Source of the DNA: Sulfurifustis variabilis
GTDB taxonomy: Bacteria > Pseudomonadota > Gammaproteobacteria > Acidiferrobacterales > Sulfurifustaceae
NCBI RefSeq assembly: GCF_002355415.1
Contig: NZ_AP014936.1
Span: 3,100,001-3,164,000, forward strand
Reading direction: 5' to 3'
DNA: 64,000 nt
Part shown: piece by piece, positions 1 to 8,480 of the stretch
Numbering within the stretch: the stretch's first letter is position 1
Layout: the number at the start of each line of letters is the position of its first letter
Notes under the pieces: generated by a model
Seen by the model: the letters and a program-made list of their open reading frames with translations, nothing else
What the model was told of the DNA's origin: nothing
Databases searched by the model: none
Made by a program: the position numbers and the translations under genes

Positions 1-730
1 CCATGAGCGCCCCGCCCAGTGTTATTACGTAAATACCGCTGCGCAACTGCTCGGGGTGAGTGGTGTCGCAGACGATGTAATCGCCGGGTCTGATCGTGGG
101 GTGCAGCGCGTCATCCTGAACCCGAAAGCCCACGCAGCTGTCCGCGGACGCACGAAGCTCGGTTTCCAACAGCTCGCGCGTGAATCCGATTGCCATCACC
201 GGCCGCGCGCCGCGCGCGGGCGGCCAACTCTCGAGCCGCTCGAGCTCATATACAGGCACGGGAATGAGCGCTTCTCCCTCGGCGGATCCGGCCTGATGCT
301 CCGCGTACCAGTACTTCAGCTCGTACGCCGAGATCCGCTCGACCTCCGGTACTCGCAGCTCGAATGCCGCGTTGTAGGCCGCCGCGTAGGCCGCGCGCGC
401 GTCTTCACTGTCGTCGCGATCGTGCCGCAGGAGGTACTGCTCGTAGTTCTGCGCGATCGCCGCTCGTATGACGCGCGGCAGTTCGCGCATGGGCCCGCGG
501 CCGGTCACAAGCCATTCGATGTTGACGCGCACGGCTTCGGCGAGGCGTACAAGATGCGGACGCGACGGCTCCCCGCTCGAAAAGTAGTGGCGCAGCCCCG
601 TCTGTGAGATCCCGGCAAGCTTGGCGAGGTGGTTGACGCTTCCAGCGAGCTCAGCGAGCGCGTGCATGCGCTCGCGAAACTCCGCGAAATCGTGATTTGT
701 GATCAAAATACTGCCGCTGGTCTGCCGCAT
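1..730 (-). CDS. CI/LexA-like (HTH + S24) repressor, SetR-like, partial
   Basis: The gene is open at the left edge; 243 codons are visible from ATG at 730. Residues ~14-75 form a helix-turn-helix region (AKLAGISQTGLRHYF) followed by the usual repressor motif NIEWLVTGRGPM. The C-terminal part is S24/LexA-peptidase-like, with QDDALHPTIRPGDYIV near residue 214. In the family the equivalent motif is GDSMxPTI..GD with a catalytic serine; here alanine stands in that place, so self-cleavage looks lost. The lysine of the dyad would lie beyond the window. It is divergent from the transglycosylase and activator genes, the position held by setR next to setCD in SXT-type elements, so it is probably the maintenance repressor. 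The SetR assignment is inference. Confidence 0.8.
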   Translation of the reverse strand, partial: MRQTSGSILITNHDFAEFRERMHALAELAGSVNHLAKLAGISQTGLRHYFSSGEPSRPHLVRLAEAVRVNIEWLVTGRGPMRELPRVIRAAIAQNYEQYLLRHDRDDSEDARAAYAAAYNAAFELRVPEVERISAYELKYWYAEHQAGSAEGEALIPVPVYELERLESWPPARGARPVMAIGFTRELLETELRASADSCVGFRVQDDALHPTIRPGDYIVCDTTHPEQLRSGIYVITLGGALM

Positions 731-836
731 AATGCCGTTTGTCTGGCTACTATAGCGATATTTAGCTAGTGCCGGCTTAAATCTAGCTTACGTTTCATCC
801 TATGCAATAGGGAAATATCGAGCGGGGAAAACCCTC
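731..836. promoter_or_regulatory. Divergent intergenic region, probable repressor operator
   Basis: This AT-rich 106 bp gap separates the repressor start from the transglycosylase start. It contains TATAGCGATATTTAGCTAG and a second TTAAATCTAGCTTA, a partly inverted repetition of the TTTAGCTAG/CTAGC theme. In SXT the SetR operators occupy the equivalent gap. I cannot define individual operators or promoters with confidence. Confidence 0.35.
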
Positions 837-1433
837 GTGTTTTCAGTCACGGAAGACGGCCGGGCGAAATCAGCGTCGATTGTTGGATTGATCGTGTTGG
901 CAGCCGCGCTTTATAGCACACCCGCCCCGGCCATCGATTTACGCGGCTCCTTGTGGGAGCGCGCCGCAAGAACCTACCAGCTCGACCCCTACCTCCTCTA
1001 CGCCGTGGCGATCGCCGAGAGCCTGGTCGCAAGGGGGGATTCCCGCATCAGCCCGTGGCCGTGGACGATCCGCACCCCCAAGGGGTCGATCTACGCCCGC
1101 ACCCGCGAAGAGGTCGAAGCCAGGCTTCGCCTCGAGCTTGCCCGGTGGGGCGAGCGGGCGAATTTCGACGTGGGCCTGATGCAGATCTCCACTTCCTGGC
1201 ACGCCTGGCGGGTCCGCTCGCCGGTTGACCTCCTGGAGCCCGAGGTGAATCTGCGGATCGCGGCCGAGGTGCTGTCCGACGCGCTGCTGTCGTCCCCGAA
1301 CGACCCGGTCCTCGGCATCGGGCGCTACCACTCATGGCATCCGAATCGCGCTCGCTGGTACGGCGAGCGCGTCTTCGAGATCTATCGGCGGCTGATCGCC
1401 GAAGTCACGGAAGCGCGCACGGTCAAGCCATAG
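837..1433 (+). CDS. Lytic transglycosylase (SLT domain), VirB1-like
   Basis: This exported muramidase would open peptidoglycan for assembly of the conjugation channel. The 198 aa product starts at GTG. Residues 1-32 form a signal peptide ending near PAPA-ID. The SLT fold is shown by AIAES with catalytic Glu61, by GLMQIS at 113-118 and by GRYHS at 162-166. An insertion of about 45 residues lies between the Glu motif and GLMQIS, as is common in ICE-encoded versions. It lies just upstream of the FlhD/FlhC-like pair on the same strand, the arrangement known around setDC/acaDC in SXT and IncC elements. The ribosome site is weak (GGGG). Confidence 0.85.
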   Translation: MFSVTEDGRAKSASIVGLIVLAAALYSTPAPAIDLRGSLWERAARTYQLDPYLLYAVAIAESLVARGDSRISPWPWTIRTPKGSIYARTREEVEARLRLELARWGERANFDVGLMQISTSWHAWRVRSPVDLLEPEVNLRIAAEVLSDALLSSPNDPVLGIGRYHSWHPNRARWYGERVFEIYRRLIAEVTEARTVKP

Positions 1434-1471
1434 AAAGCGCGCACTAAAACACACGAGCAACATGATGGACT

Positions 1472-2119
1472 ATGGAGGGTAGAACAGTGAGAAGCTTCGG
1501 TGCCGCGAATAACAACCGCAAGTACGTCGAGATCTGGCGGGCCGACATCCATATGGCCTTGGTGCACCTGTGGAAGTCGATGCTCGACGCGGCGCAGCAG
1601 ACCGTCAAACGTGAAAAGGAAATGAGGCGATTTTTCGGCCTCGAAAGCGGCGACGTCGAGGCGCTGCTCGTCGCGGGCGAACCGGATCTCATGTGCATCG
1701 CCGGCGGCATGCCCTATCCCTTCCGCCCGGCGCGCCCGCTGACCGAGATTCTGCGTGACGGGCGTCCCACCGAAGAAGAGCGAAGGCTCGCCGGGAGTGG
1801 CGTCTCGCGCACCGCGATCGAGATGCAGATCGTCTGGACCTCGTACCTCACGGTGCTGCGCTCAGTCCTTGAGCGGGACGAGCGTGCGCGAGTCCTTTGC
1901 GGGTTGGCGGTCGCCGAGAGCACCGCGGTCCTTCGTACGTCCATCGCCGCAATCCAGATGGTCGTGTCCGCCGGACCTTACTGCTTTGCCGCTTCGGAGT
2001 CGTTGCGAGGGGTGCTGCGGGCAGGATCTACCTCGGCATTCACGCGCCGCGAGCTCATCCGTCGCACGGCGGCCGATATCGGCCTGATCACCCGGGTCTC
2101 CAAGGGGGACGCGCGATGA
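1472..2119 (+). CDS. FlhD-like transcriptional activator with two tandem FlhD domains (SetD/AcaD-like)
   Basis: The 215 aa product is about twice the length of FlhD (~116 aa). Residues 24-92 follow the FlhD pattern: a helical start, then FFGLESGDVEALL, then an A-G-PYPF turn. Residues 112-182 repeat it without gaps at an offset of 88: GL at 56/144, A at 64/152, L at 66/154 and P-Y-x-F at 81-84/169-172. FlhD normally acts as a dimer inside FlhD4C2, so this looks like a covalently fused FlhD dimer. The stop overlaps the start of the FlhC-like gene (ATGA), which implies translational coupling and complex formation. SetD and AcaD of SXT/IncC elements are FlhD relatives that activate tra genes; that role is inferred here. 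Confidence 0.75.
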   Translation: MEGRTVRSFGAANNNRKYVEIWRADIHMALVHLWKSMLDAAQQTVKREKEMRRFFGLESGDVEALLVAGEPDLMCIAGGMPYPFRPARPLTEILRDGRPTEEERRLAGSGVSRTAIEMQIVWTSYLTVLRSVLERDERARVLCGLAVAESTAVLRTSIAAIQMVVSAGPYCFAASESLRGVLRAGSTSAFTRRELIRRTAADIGLITRVSKGDAR

Positions 2120-2682
2120 ACGCTCGTGTCGAAAACCGCTACGACCGCCTCGCGGCCGCGTTGGAACTGCTGCGCAACGGCTATCGCACACGGATCGTAC
2201 AGGCGGCAACCGGCTTGCCCGCCGGTGCGATCCGCAAGCTTTGCTCGGACGTGCTCGGCAAGCCGGCGACACCGGGGCAGCTGCCCGAGGCGAGCAGCGT
2301 GACGACGTCCTGGGGGCGTTACGCGGACGCGGCGCTCTTCGCCGGCATTTATCACGAGATCGGCGGCGATGACATCTACCGGTATGTCGATCCCTACCTC
2401 GTGCTCCACGCCCACAGCATCTACCAGATCGTGCGTGAACAGATGGATCGGATGCCGACCCGCCGTGGCGACGAGCGCCCCACGGTCATGGATATCAACC
2501 ACGCGTGGGTGATCGCTCGCGACCTGCGTGCGAAAACGGCGGTGCTTGCGGTCTGCAGCAACCTCAGCTGTCGCTACCACAATCTCCTGGTCGTGGGCTC
2601 GCACAAGCAGCTCGCCTGCGCGCTGTGTCATGCGCCGGCGCAGCCCTTTTCTCAGGGTTCGCTTCGACCTATCGTGGTCTAG
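2116..2682 (+). CDS. FlhC-family transcriptional activator (SetC/AcaC-like)
   Basis: The 188 aa product follows FlhC along its length: LRNGYRTRIVQAATGLP near the N-terminus (FlhC has GYRARIV), SWGRYADAALFAGIYHEIG in the middle, and a C-terminal zinc site with cysteines in CSNLSC and CALC. FlhC with FlhD binds promoters and recruits RNA polymerase; in SXT and IncC elements the homologues SetCD/AcaCD are the master activators of transfer. The start overlaps the FlhD-like stop by four bases. With the repressor at 1-730 it forms the probable on/off switch of the element. Confidence 0.88.
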   Translation: MNARVENRYDRLAAALELLRNGYRTRIVQAATGLPAGAIRKLCSDVLGKPATPGQLPEASSVTTSWGRYADAALFAGIYHEIGGDDIYRYVDPYLVLHAHSIYQIVREQMDRMPTRRGDERPTVMDINHAWVIARDLRAKTAVLAVCSNLSCRYHNLLVVGSHKQLACALCHAPAQPFSQGSLRPIVV

Positions 2683-2942
2683 CTTCCGCATCTTGGGGTG
2701 ATCGGGGAAAGAAGGCGCTGAACAACGTGGATGTCCAACTGCAGCCAACCCCCAAGACGATCGCTGTTTAGAAGTCTTTCGTTTCCAGAAAATGTCCACT
2801 TTGCCCCGACCGAACTTGCCGGAGAGAACCAATACGCTTCAAATTGAACCACCCGCCCTCAGCTAGGAAAATGCTTTTTCGGCATGGCAATCCGGTCGAA
2901 CCAAATTAGCCACGTGTGGGCATAGAGAGGTTGAAACAAAAT
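2683..2942. other. Intergenic region, nothing assigned
   Basis: About 260 bp without a supportable gene. GC content falls here compared with the activator genes, marking the start of an AT-richer cargo segment that runs to about 4500. Confidence 0.4.
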
Positions 2943-3393
2943 ATGGCCGAAGCTCCGCGCTTTCACTTTTATTGGGAACGAGTCGAAGACATATCCGTCC
3001 TCACCATGCGTCGGCAGGACTGGAACACGGTCGCTCGGTACCCCAGTCGCCTTCGATGTCCGTTCGACACCGCTGTCGGGCGTCACTCATACCGCCTCGG
3101 TGGTCGCCTCCGTTGCACACCAATATGGGCCCGCTACTGCTCGCGTCCAGGTGTTTCGTTATGATCCCGTGGACGCCCCATTGTCGATTAACCAAGACGA
3201 GTACGATGTTTGGACCGACTTGTCTGCCCATCCAAGGCTCTCGGAGATGATCACCGCCGCATCAACATCCGACAACGAGAACTTTAGGGCCTATTGCCGG
3301 GAGCATGTATTTTCCGTGAAGCGCCCGCCGGGTCTCGACCATTGGCTGCCGACGCTGCCGTCTTCGGTCGTGCTCCTTTTGAAAAGTACGTGA
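2943..3393 (+). pseudogene. Possible frameshifted hypothetical gene
   Basis: From ATG 2943 one frame reads MAEAPRFHFYWERVEDISVL and continues to about 3040. From about 3030 a second frame reads coherently (GTPVAFDVRSTPLSGVTHTA, later INQDEYDVWTDLSAHPRLSE) to the stop at 3393. Neither frame alone gives a complete protein. A single base change near 3037 would join them into a product of about 150 aa. I do not recognise the family. It could be decay, a sequencing error or coincidence. Confidence 0.3.
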
Positions 3394-3522
3394 TCACTTG
3401 AAGCTAGTCGATGACCAAGCTGGCTAGATATCCGCACATCGCACTGTTTGCTGCAGTTTTCTGTTATGCACAACTGCCTATGTGCGGTATCAATACGCTT
3501 AACAGTGACACTAACATTGAAA

Positions 3523-4497
3523 ATGAACGAAGCCGACGCGTATAGGTTCATCCGTGAAAGAGTCAAGGTGACTCCGCAGCTAGTAGCCATTGCCAAAGGG
3601 ATCGTTGCTCGTGCGAGCGAAAATCAGTCTCGGGCTTCAGAGCTCGTGGACAATGTCCTTAAGGTGAATGCCGTATCGATCCCACATCAGGTGGTACTAC
3701 ACCAATCCGTGAATCCCATTCCTTCACTGACGGCCGCCGCGGAGGGATTGTCTTGGCAGCTTGCTGCACAGGAAGCGATCTGGTCACTGATTCACAGTGG
3801 CATCCTTCTGCCGATGGGCGAGCTTCACGGGTCCGCCCCGAATATTGGCTGGACGACTGTCGTGCCAGGAAGCGGTGGTCAGTCAAGCGGCTGGAGGTTC
3901 GAGGACTTGTATGTCCCAGTACCCGCACTCGTCCGGCGGGCCCCATCATTCACTGGTGCAAATGACCAGTTTCTGTCTGAGCCGGATCTCTACTTGAACA
4001 CACTTGGAATGCCCGACATGCACCCTGACGTACGGGCAGCATTCCAGGAAGCGGTGAAGTGCTTTCGCGGCGGACTCTTCGCGGCAGCCGTTGCCATGCT
4101 TGGAAAAGCCTCCGAGGGTGCGTGGCTGGAGTTAGGCGCAGCTTTGCTAGCCGTACACTACGGATCCGATTTCAAAAAACAGAGAGCTGTCCTTGAGGAT
4201 CCTCAGATCGGCACCGGAAAGAAGATCGACGCTGTGCTGGCGATCTTCGACCGTCAAGATATCTTTCGTCCTGTTTCTGAGAAATCTGGAGTGCGGCCTC
4301 AGGAACTCAAGTCTGTTGCTGTATGGAGTGATGCCGTTCGGGACTCTCGAAACACCATTCACTTTGGAGTGACTCCGGCCACACCTAATACATACGAGAA
4401 AGTTGCAACCCTACTAGTCGGTGCTGTCCCGCACATGCGCGTGATTTATGGGGTGAAAGAAGCAGCAGATGCGTTTAGCGGAGGCGCGGCGACCTAA
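3523..4497 (+). CDS. HEPN-like cargo protein, function unknown
   Basis: The 324 aa product begins at ATG 3523; an upstream in-frame extension to 3448 gives an unlikely hydrophobic N-terminus. The central part (AVKCFRGGLFAAAVAMLGKA) has the helix pattern of HEPN/DUF4145-type proteins, and near the C-terminus RDSRNTIHFG provides an R-x6-H motif like that of HEPN RNases. HEPN proteins often act in phage defence or toxin systems, but nothing around this gene gives a partner. Its GC content is lower than that of the flanking core genes, which points to separate acquisition. Confidence 0.6.
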   Translation: MNEADAYRFIRERVKVTPQLVAIAKGIVARASENQSRASELVDNVLKVNAVSIPHQVVLHQSVNPIPSLTAAAEGLSWQLAAQEAIWSLIHSGILLPMGELHGSAPNIGWTTVVPGSGGQSSGWRFEDLYVPVPALVRRAPSFTGANDQFLSEPDLYLNTLGMPDMHPDVRAAFQEAVKCFRGGLFAAAVAMLGKASEGAWLELGAALLAVHYGSDFKKQRAVLEDPQIGTGKKIDAVLAIFDRQDIFRPVSEKSGVRPQELKSVAVWSDAVRDSRNTIHFGVTPATPNTYEKVATLLVGAVPHMRVIYGVKEAADAFSGGAAT

Positions 4498-4575
4498 CCA
4501 GATGTGAGCGAGGGCGCCACCTCGATGGCCAGGCACTCCCGCATTTGTTCGTTGATCACTCAGAGCAAGAGAAAC

Positions 4576-4600
4576 CCCGCCTGCCCCGAAGGCAGGCGGG
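4576..4600 (-). terminator. Rho-independent terminator of the 4608-6205 operon
   Basis: On the minus strand a strong hairpin (CCCGCCTGCC, loop CGGGG-like, GGCAGGCGGG) is followed by GTTTCTCTT. It lies just past the stop of the minus-strand gene at 4608 and would also limit read-through from the convergent HEPN-like gene. Confidence 0.7.
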
Positions 4601-4607
4601 AAAACGG

Positions 4608-4853
4608 TCACGCGGCGAGCTCGGCGCCCGCCTCTTCTGCGATCGCCGCGCGGACCTGGTCGAGGTCCTTGCTCGTGCAGATCGGCTCCCACTTTAAGGC
4701 ATATCCATCATCTTCGTCGTCCTTCCTCGTGGACCGGCGCGCGGCGGTGTAGACCCACTCGCCGCGGACCTGCGCGCGTGACAAGCAGAAGCGCTCCGTG
4801 GTGTCGACCCAGGCGTAGTCACTGATCCGGCGGAATTCTAGTGCACGGATCAC
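4608..4853 (-). CDS. Small hypothetical protein (81 aa)
   Basis: I do not recognise the family. The product is acidic and soluble with no clear domain; it contains SDYAWVDTTERFCLSRAQVR. It starts three bases past the primase stop and is probably the last gene of the operon 6205-4608, followed directly by a terminator. The start is GTG at 4853, closely preceded by AGGAG; the spacing is short, so the true start is uncertain. Confidence 0.55.
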   Translation of the reverse strand: MIRALEFRRISDYAWVDTTERFCLSRAQVRGEWVYTAARRSTRKDDEDDGYALKWEPICTSKDLDQVRAAIAEEAGAELAA

Positions 4854-4856
4854 CTC

Positions 4857-6017
4857 CTATGCCACGCGCCCCAGCGCCAGACGGCTCGGGAAGCCGCCGA
4901 AGCGCAGGAGCGTCCAAGCATCGTTCCAATCGACTCCTTTCGCGCCCGCAGGGATCGGCAGCGGCGGCAGGAACGTCTGGCTTCGGATGCCACACCGCTC
5001 CAGCCGCTCGCTCAGCCTCTTGGCCGCTTCCTCGCCGCGGCGCTTACCCCGATGCTCGCGATCGAGATCCGCCCAGATGAACAGCGTGCGAACGTCATCC
5101 GGCGGAACGAACGACTCGAGCAACGTGGCATTCAGCACCGACCATGTGACCATCCCACTGCCGGTACACACGGCAAGTGCGGTCTCGATGCCTTCGGCGA
5201 CCCCGAGCACACTCTCGGTCGGTTTCCCGAGCTTGATGCTCGCGCCGGTGACGGCCTTGCCGTTCGGCACGGGCATCATCTTCTTCGGGGTCTCCACCGG
5301 CGCCTTGCGCCCATCCACGGTGAGGTAGATGCGCTGCAGGGTCACCATCTCGCCCTTGGGGTCCGTGACTGCGGCCACGATCCCGGGGTAGTCCCCGATC
5401 ACCGTGCCCGCCTCGTCGCGGTACTCGAGCTGCGGATGAAACCGCAACGCATCGCCGAGATCGGTGACCTGCCGAAGCGGGATCCTGCGTCCTTGCAGGT
5501 AGCGCTGCGCCGGCACTGCCTTGTGGTGCAACAGCGATATGCTCTCGCTCCAGATCTTCGCGATCACGGCACACAGCCGTGCATCGGCGTCCGCGTCACG
5601 ATAGATGAGCGGTGCCAGAGGCAGATTCGCCGTGTTCGGTTGCTGCACCGTGGTCTGGCGTGCGGAATGACGCCGCTGCGTTTCGCGCTCGACCCCATCC
5701 CACGGCAGGAGCTTCAGCCACTCGGCAACGGCCGCGAGCGCCTCGGTAAAGCGCCAGTAGTTCACCCACATGAGCAGCCCCAGGCCGTTCGGGACCGGCC
5801 CGCAGGTGTTACAGATGCCACCACCGGTGTCGCGGTAGTCGCGGAAGAGACGGAAACCGTCCCTGCCGCCATGCACCGGGCACGGGACGTGCCGTCCCGG
5901 CCGCTCGAGCGCGAGCTCCAGTGCCGGCGCGAGATCGGTCAGGATCTCGTGCCAGCGCCCGGATGCTGCGCGCCGCACCTCGTCCGCACTGATTCGGCGG
6001 AGATGCTTCGTCGTCAT
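4857..6017 (-). CDS. Toprim primase with zinc-binding N-terminus
   Basis: The 386 aa product starts at ATG 6017, overlapping the upstream small gene by ATGA. The N-terminal part has a primase-type zinc site: CPVHGGRDGFR followed after about 20 residues by CNTC. The C-terminal half carries a Toprim fold: AEGIETALA (catalytic Glu), FIWADLDREHRG (DxD) and VDWNDAW. Such proteins lay RNA primers on single-stranded DNA; on a conjugative element this would help convert the transferred strand into a duplex in the recipient. There is no helicase domain. Confidence 0.8.
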   Translation of the reverse strand: MTTKHLRRISADEVRRAASGRWHEILTDLAPALELALERPGRHVPCPVHGGRDGFRLFRDYRDTGGGICNTCGPVPNGLGLLMWVNYWRFTEALAAVAEWLKLLPWDGVERETQRRHSARQTTVQQPNTANLPLAPLIYRDADADARLCAVIAKIWSESISLLHHKAVPAQRYLQGRRIPLRQVTDLGDALRFHPQLEYRDEAGTVIGDYPGIVAAVTDPKGEMVTLQRIYLTVDGRKAPVETPKKMMPVPNGKAVTGASIKLGKPTESVLGVAEGIETALAVCTGSGMVTWSVLNATLLESFVPPDDVRTLFIWADLDREHRGKRRGEEAAKRLSERLERCGIRSQTFLPPLPIPAGAKGVDWNDAWTLLRFGGFPSRLALGRVA

Positions 6018-6205
6018 ACACCCTCCTTCATCTCGTCTTCGTCTTCCTCGGACATCGGTTCGGCGGACACCGCCCAACCGAGCTCTTTTAGCGCCGCAAC
6101 GGCGGCATCCCCCGGTGAGCACGCCTCGACCGTGAGTGAATCGTTGGGATCGTGCTCGTTGCAGACCAAATACGTCTGCGGTTTGCCATCACGCGCTGCC
6201 ATCAT
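6014..6205 (-). CDS. Small acidic protein upstream of the primase (63 aa)
   Basis: The product is short with an acidic tail (SEEDEDEMKEG). It has no recognised family. It is first in the operon with the Toprim primase and overlaps that gene's start by ATGA, so the primase is probably translationally coupled to it. A ribosome site AAGGAGCA precedes the ATG, and a long structured leader of the repeated family described below lies upstream. Confidence 0.6.
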   Translation of the reverse strand: MMAARDGKPQTYLVCNEHDPNDSLTVEACSPGDAAVAALKELGWAVSAEPMSEEDEDEMKEGV

Positions 6206-6480
6206 TGCTCCTTCGCCTGCTCCGATCGGGCTGTGATTGCGATGCCCGCGCGGTCGGAGACGGAGCTTCCCCTTGCGGGGTCACAGCTCCCCGCACGGGT
6301 CGTCGTCGCTGGGTTGTTTTGCGAGGTACAGCTCCCTCGGTGTCCGATGTGGACACGGAAAATGCGATAGCTGCTTCGTGCTGCGAAGTGCGAACGCTTT
6401 CTCGGTACGGCTGCGGTCTCAACCGCACCGAGAAAGCGCCGCACGGCGACGCTTTCCCCCTTTCGGGACTTCTTTACTGC
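6206..6480 (-). promoter_or_regulatory. Structured leader of the 6205 operon (repeat family member)
   Basis: No gene lies in this gap. On the minus strand there is a long stem (GCTTTCTCGGT pairing with ACCGAGAAAGC, about 6388-6436), then GTGTCC/GGACAC, then CGAGG-GAGCTGTA-CCTCG (6322-6339), then a C-rich nested stem near 6245-6305 ahead of the ribosome site. The CGAGGGAGCTG-type hairpin and the C-rich nested stem recur upstream of other genes in 9-21 kb. Confidence 0.6.
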
Positions 6481-8480
6481 TTACCCGCAGGCCCCGGTGG
6501 CGCCGCAGGCGGTACAGAAATCGCAGCCATCCTTGCGGATGACGGCGTAGTTCCCGCACTCGCCACAGCGCTTGCCGGGCGCCACCTCCATCGCCCCCAC
6601 TGAGCGGGCCTTGATGGGCACGACGTTGTCGGCGTCGTACTGCATCATGCCCGCCTCGATGAGCGGGTAGCCCTCCTCATCGAGAATGCCTAGCATCGCG
6701 TAGCGATGGATCAGGAGCCTCGCGATGTAGGCCACGGTCGATGGGTAGTTCCGCTGCTTGCTCGACCCCGGGGTGCGCGCGAGGAAATCCCCGCGCGGTT
6801 CCGCGTAGTCGAGCAACTGCCGCAGCTTCCCGCCGACCCAGGCCGGGTCAAGCACCCGCATGTCGTAGGAGAGACTCTTGCAGAGCCCGTCCAGGACCTT
6901 CGGGTACTCGCCCGACAGCCACAGCGAATACGGCCGCCGCTGGCCGTCCGGCATGAGCAGCTCCTTCACGCCGGCCACGAAGTCATCCCCCGTGGCCGGG
7001 TTCAGCACATCCACCACCCAGCTCATGGTCCCGTCGGGGCCGGTCTTCGGCTCCTTCGGGCTCATGAGCGCGTTCAGCACCGGCGTGTCGCCGATGTCAC
7101 CGAACGCGCCGAGCTCCGTGCAGCGGTACCACAGCAGCTGCGCGAAGCCCGACACCATGCTCGGCACCCGCTTCGGCTCGCCTTGCGGCGGCATCGCGAG
7201 CTCGAACCCGTCGTCGGCCGAGGCCTGTGCCAGCGACTCGAGCTTGCGCCGGAGCCAGCCGCGGTCGTTGGACCGCATGTCCATCGACAGCGACTTCGCG
7301 AGCGCCCCGAGGCCTCGCGGCTGCTCCGCACCGTTCACCCACACCTCGAACGGATGGTTGCGTCCATTCTCGACGTGCCCGATGAACACGGCGAATTTGT
7401 ATCCTCGCGGGTGATCCACCACGTAGCACCAGGCCGGGTTGCCCGATGGCAGCACGGGGCGCTTGCGCCAGCGCAGGCTTGCGAGAGCCGGCGCCGGCAC
7501 CGACTTCAGCTCGATCCGGCGGTCGGGGTCCGACTCGTCGAACTCGGGCGCCGTTTCGGGCGCCTTCGCCTCCGCTGGCTTGGGCTCGACCGACAACACC
7601 GATCCACGCACCTCGCTCGGGCGGTGCGTCGCCAAGCCCTTCACGCCGAACTTCCAGGCCTCGAGATAGAGATCCTCGAAATCCTCGTACGGACAGCACG
7701 CCGGCACGTTCACCGTCTTGGAGATGCTCGTGTCGACGTACGGCGCCACCGTCGCGACCATCGCGAGATGATCCCTCGCGCTGATCTCCAGCGCCGACAC
7801 GAAGCTTCCCGGCAGCCTGGCCGTGTCACCGCCGCCTTCCCGGTACAGCCGGTAGGCGTGGTCCTCGACCGTGTACTCCTTGACGCTGCCGTCGGGCTCG
7901 CGCTTCTTGCGGGTGTACACCCACGCGAACGCCGGCTCGATGCCGTTGCTCGCGTTGTCCGCGAACGCCAGCGAGATCGTGCCGGTCGGCGCAATGCTCA
8001 ACAGATGGCTGTTGCGGATGCCGTGCTGGAGAATGCCTTCACGGATCTCCGCGGGCAGGCGCTTCGCGAACCCGGACTCGAGATACTTCTCCGGATCGAT
8101 CCGCGCCGGCACGCCCTTCTCCTTCCCCAATTCGATCGAGGCCCGGTAGGCCTGATCGCGCAGCGACTGCGCAACGCTCGCCGCAAACTCACGCCCCTCG
8201 TCCGAGTCGTACCGCAACCCCAGCATGACGAGCGCGTCACCGAGCCCGGTGAACCCGAGACCGACGCGGCGCTTGCTCTTGGCCTCGTCTTTCTGCTGCG
8301 GCAGCGGCCAGTACGTTACATCGAGCACGTTGTCGAGCATACGGACCGCCACCGGCACCAGCCGGCAAAACGCCTCGCGGTCGAACGAAGCCCCCGCAGA
8401 GAAGGGCGCACGCACGAACCTCGTCAGGTCGATGCTGCCCAGGCAGCAGCAACCGTAGTCAGGCAACGGCTGTTCGGCAC
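6481..8480 (-). CDS. nrdJ: nrdJ exon 2: B12-dependent class II ribonucleotide reductase, C-terminal part
   Basis: This exon encodes the C-terminal two thirds of NrdJ. It opens with the rest of the radical cysteine codon (GT), then AEQPLPDYGCCCLGSID, and includes the finger-loop region SHLLSIAPTGTIS. The later part has a repeated TSCPD-like domain (YKFAVFIGHVENGRNHPFEV and a second copy) and ends with a cysteine cluster (CGECG, CDFCTACG) as in other NrdJ proteins. No credible start codon exists at its 5' end (only TTG 8466 in frame, with TAA just upstream), so it is translated only from spliced RNA. Joined to exon 1 the product is 950 aa. The enzyme makes deoxyribonucleotides using adenosylcobalamin. 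Confidence 0.9.
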
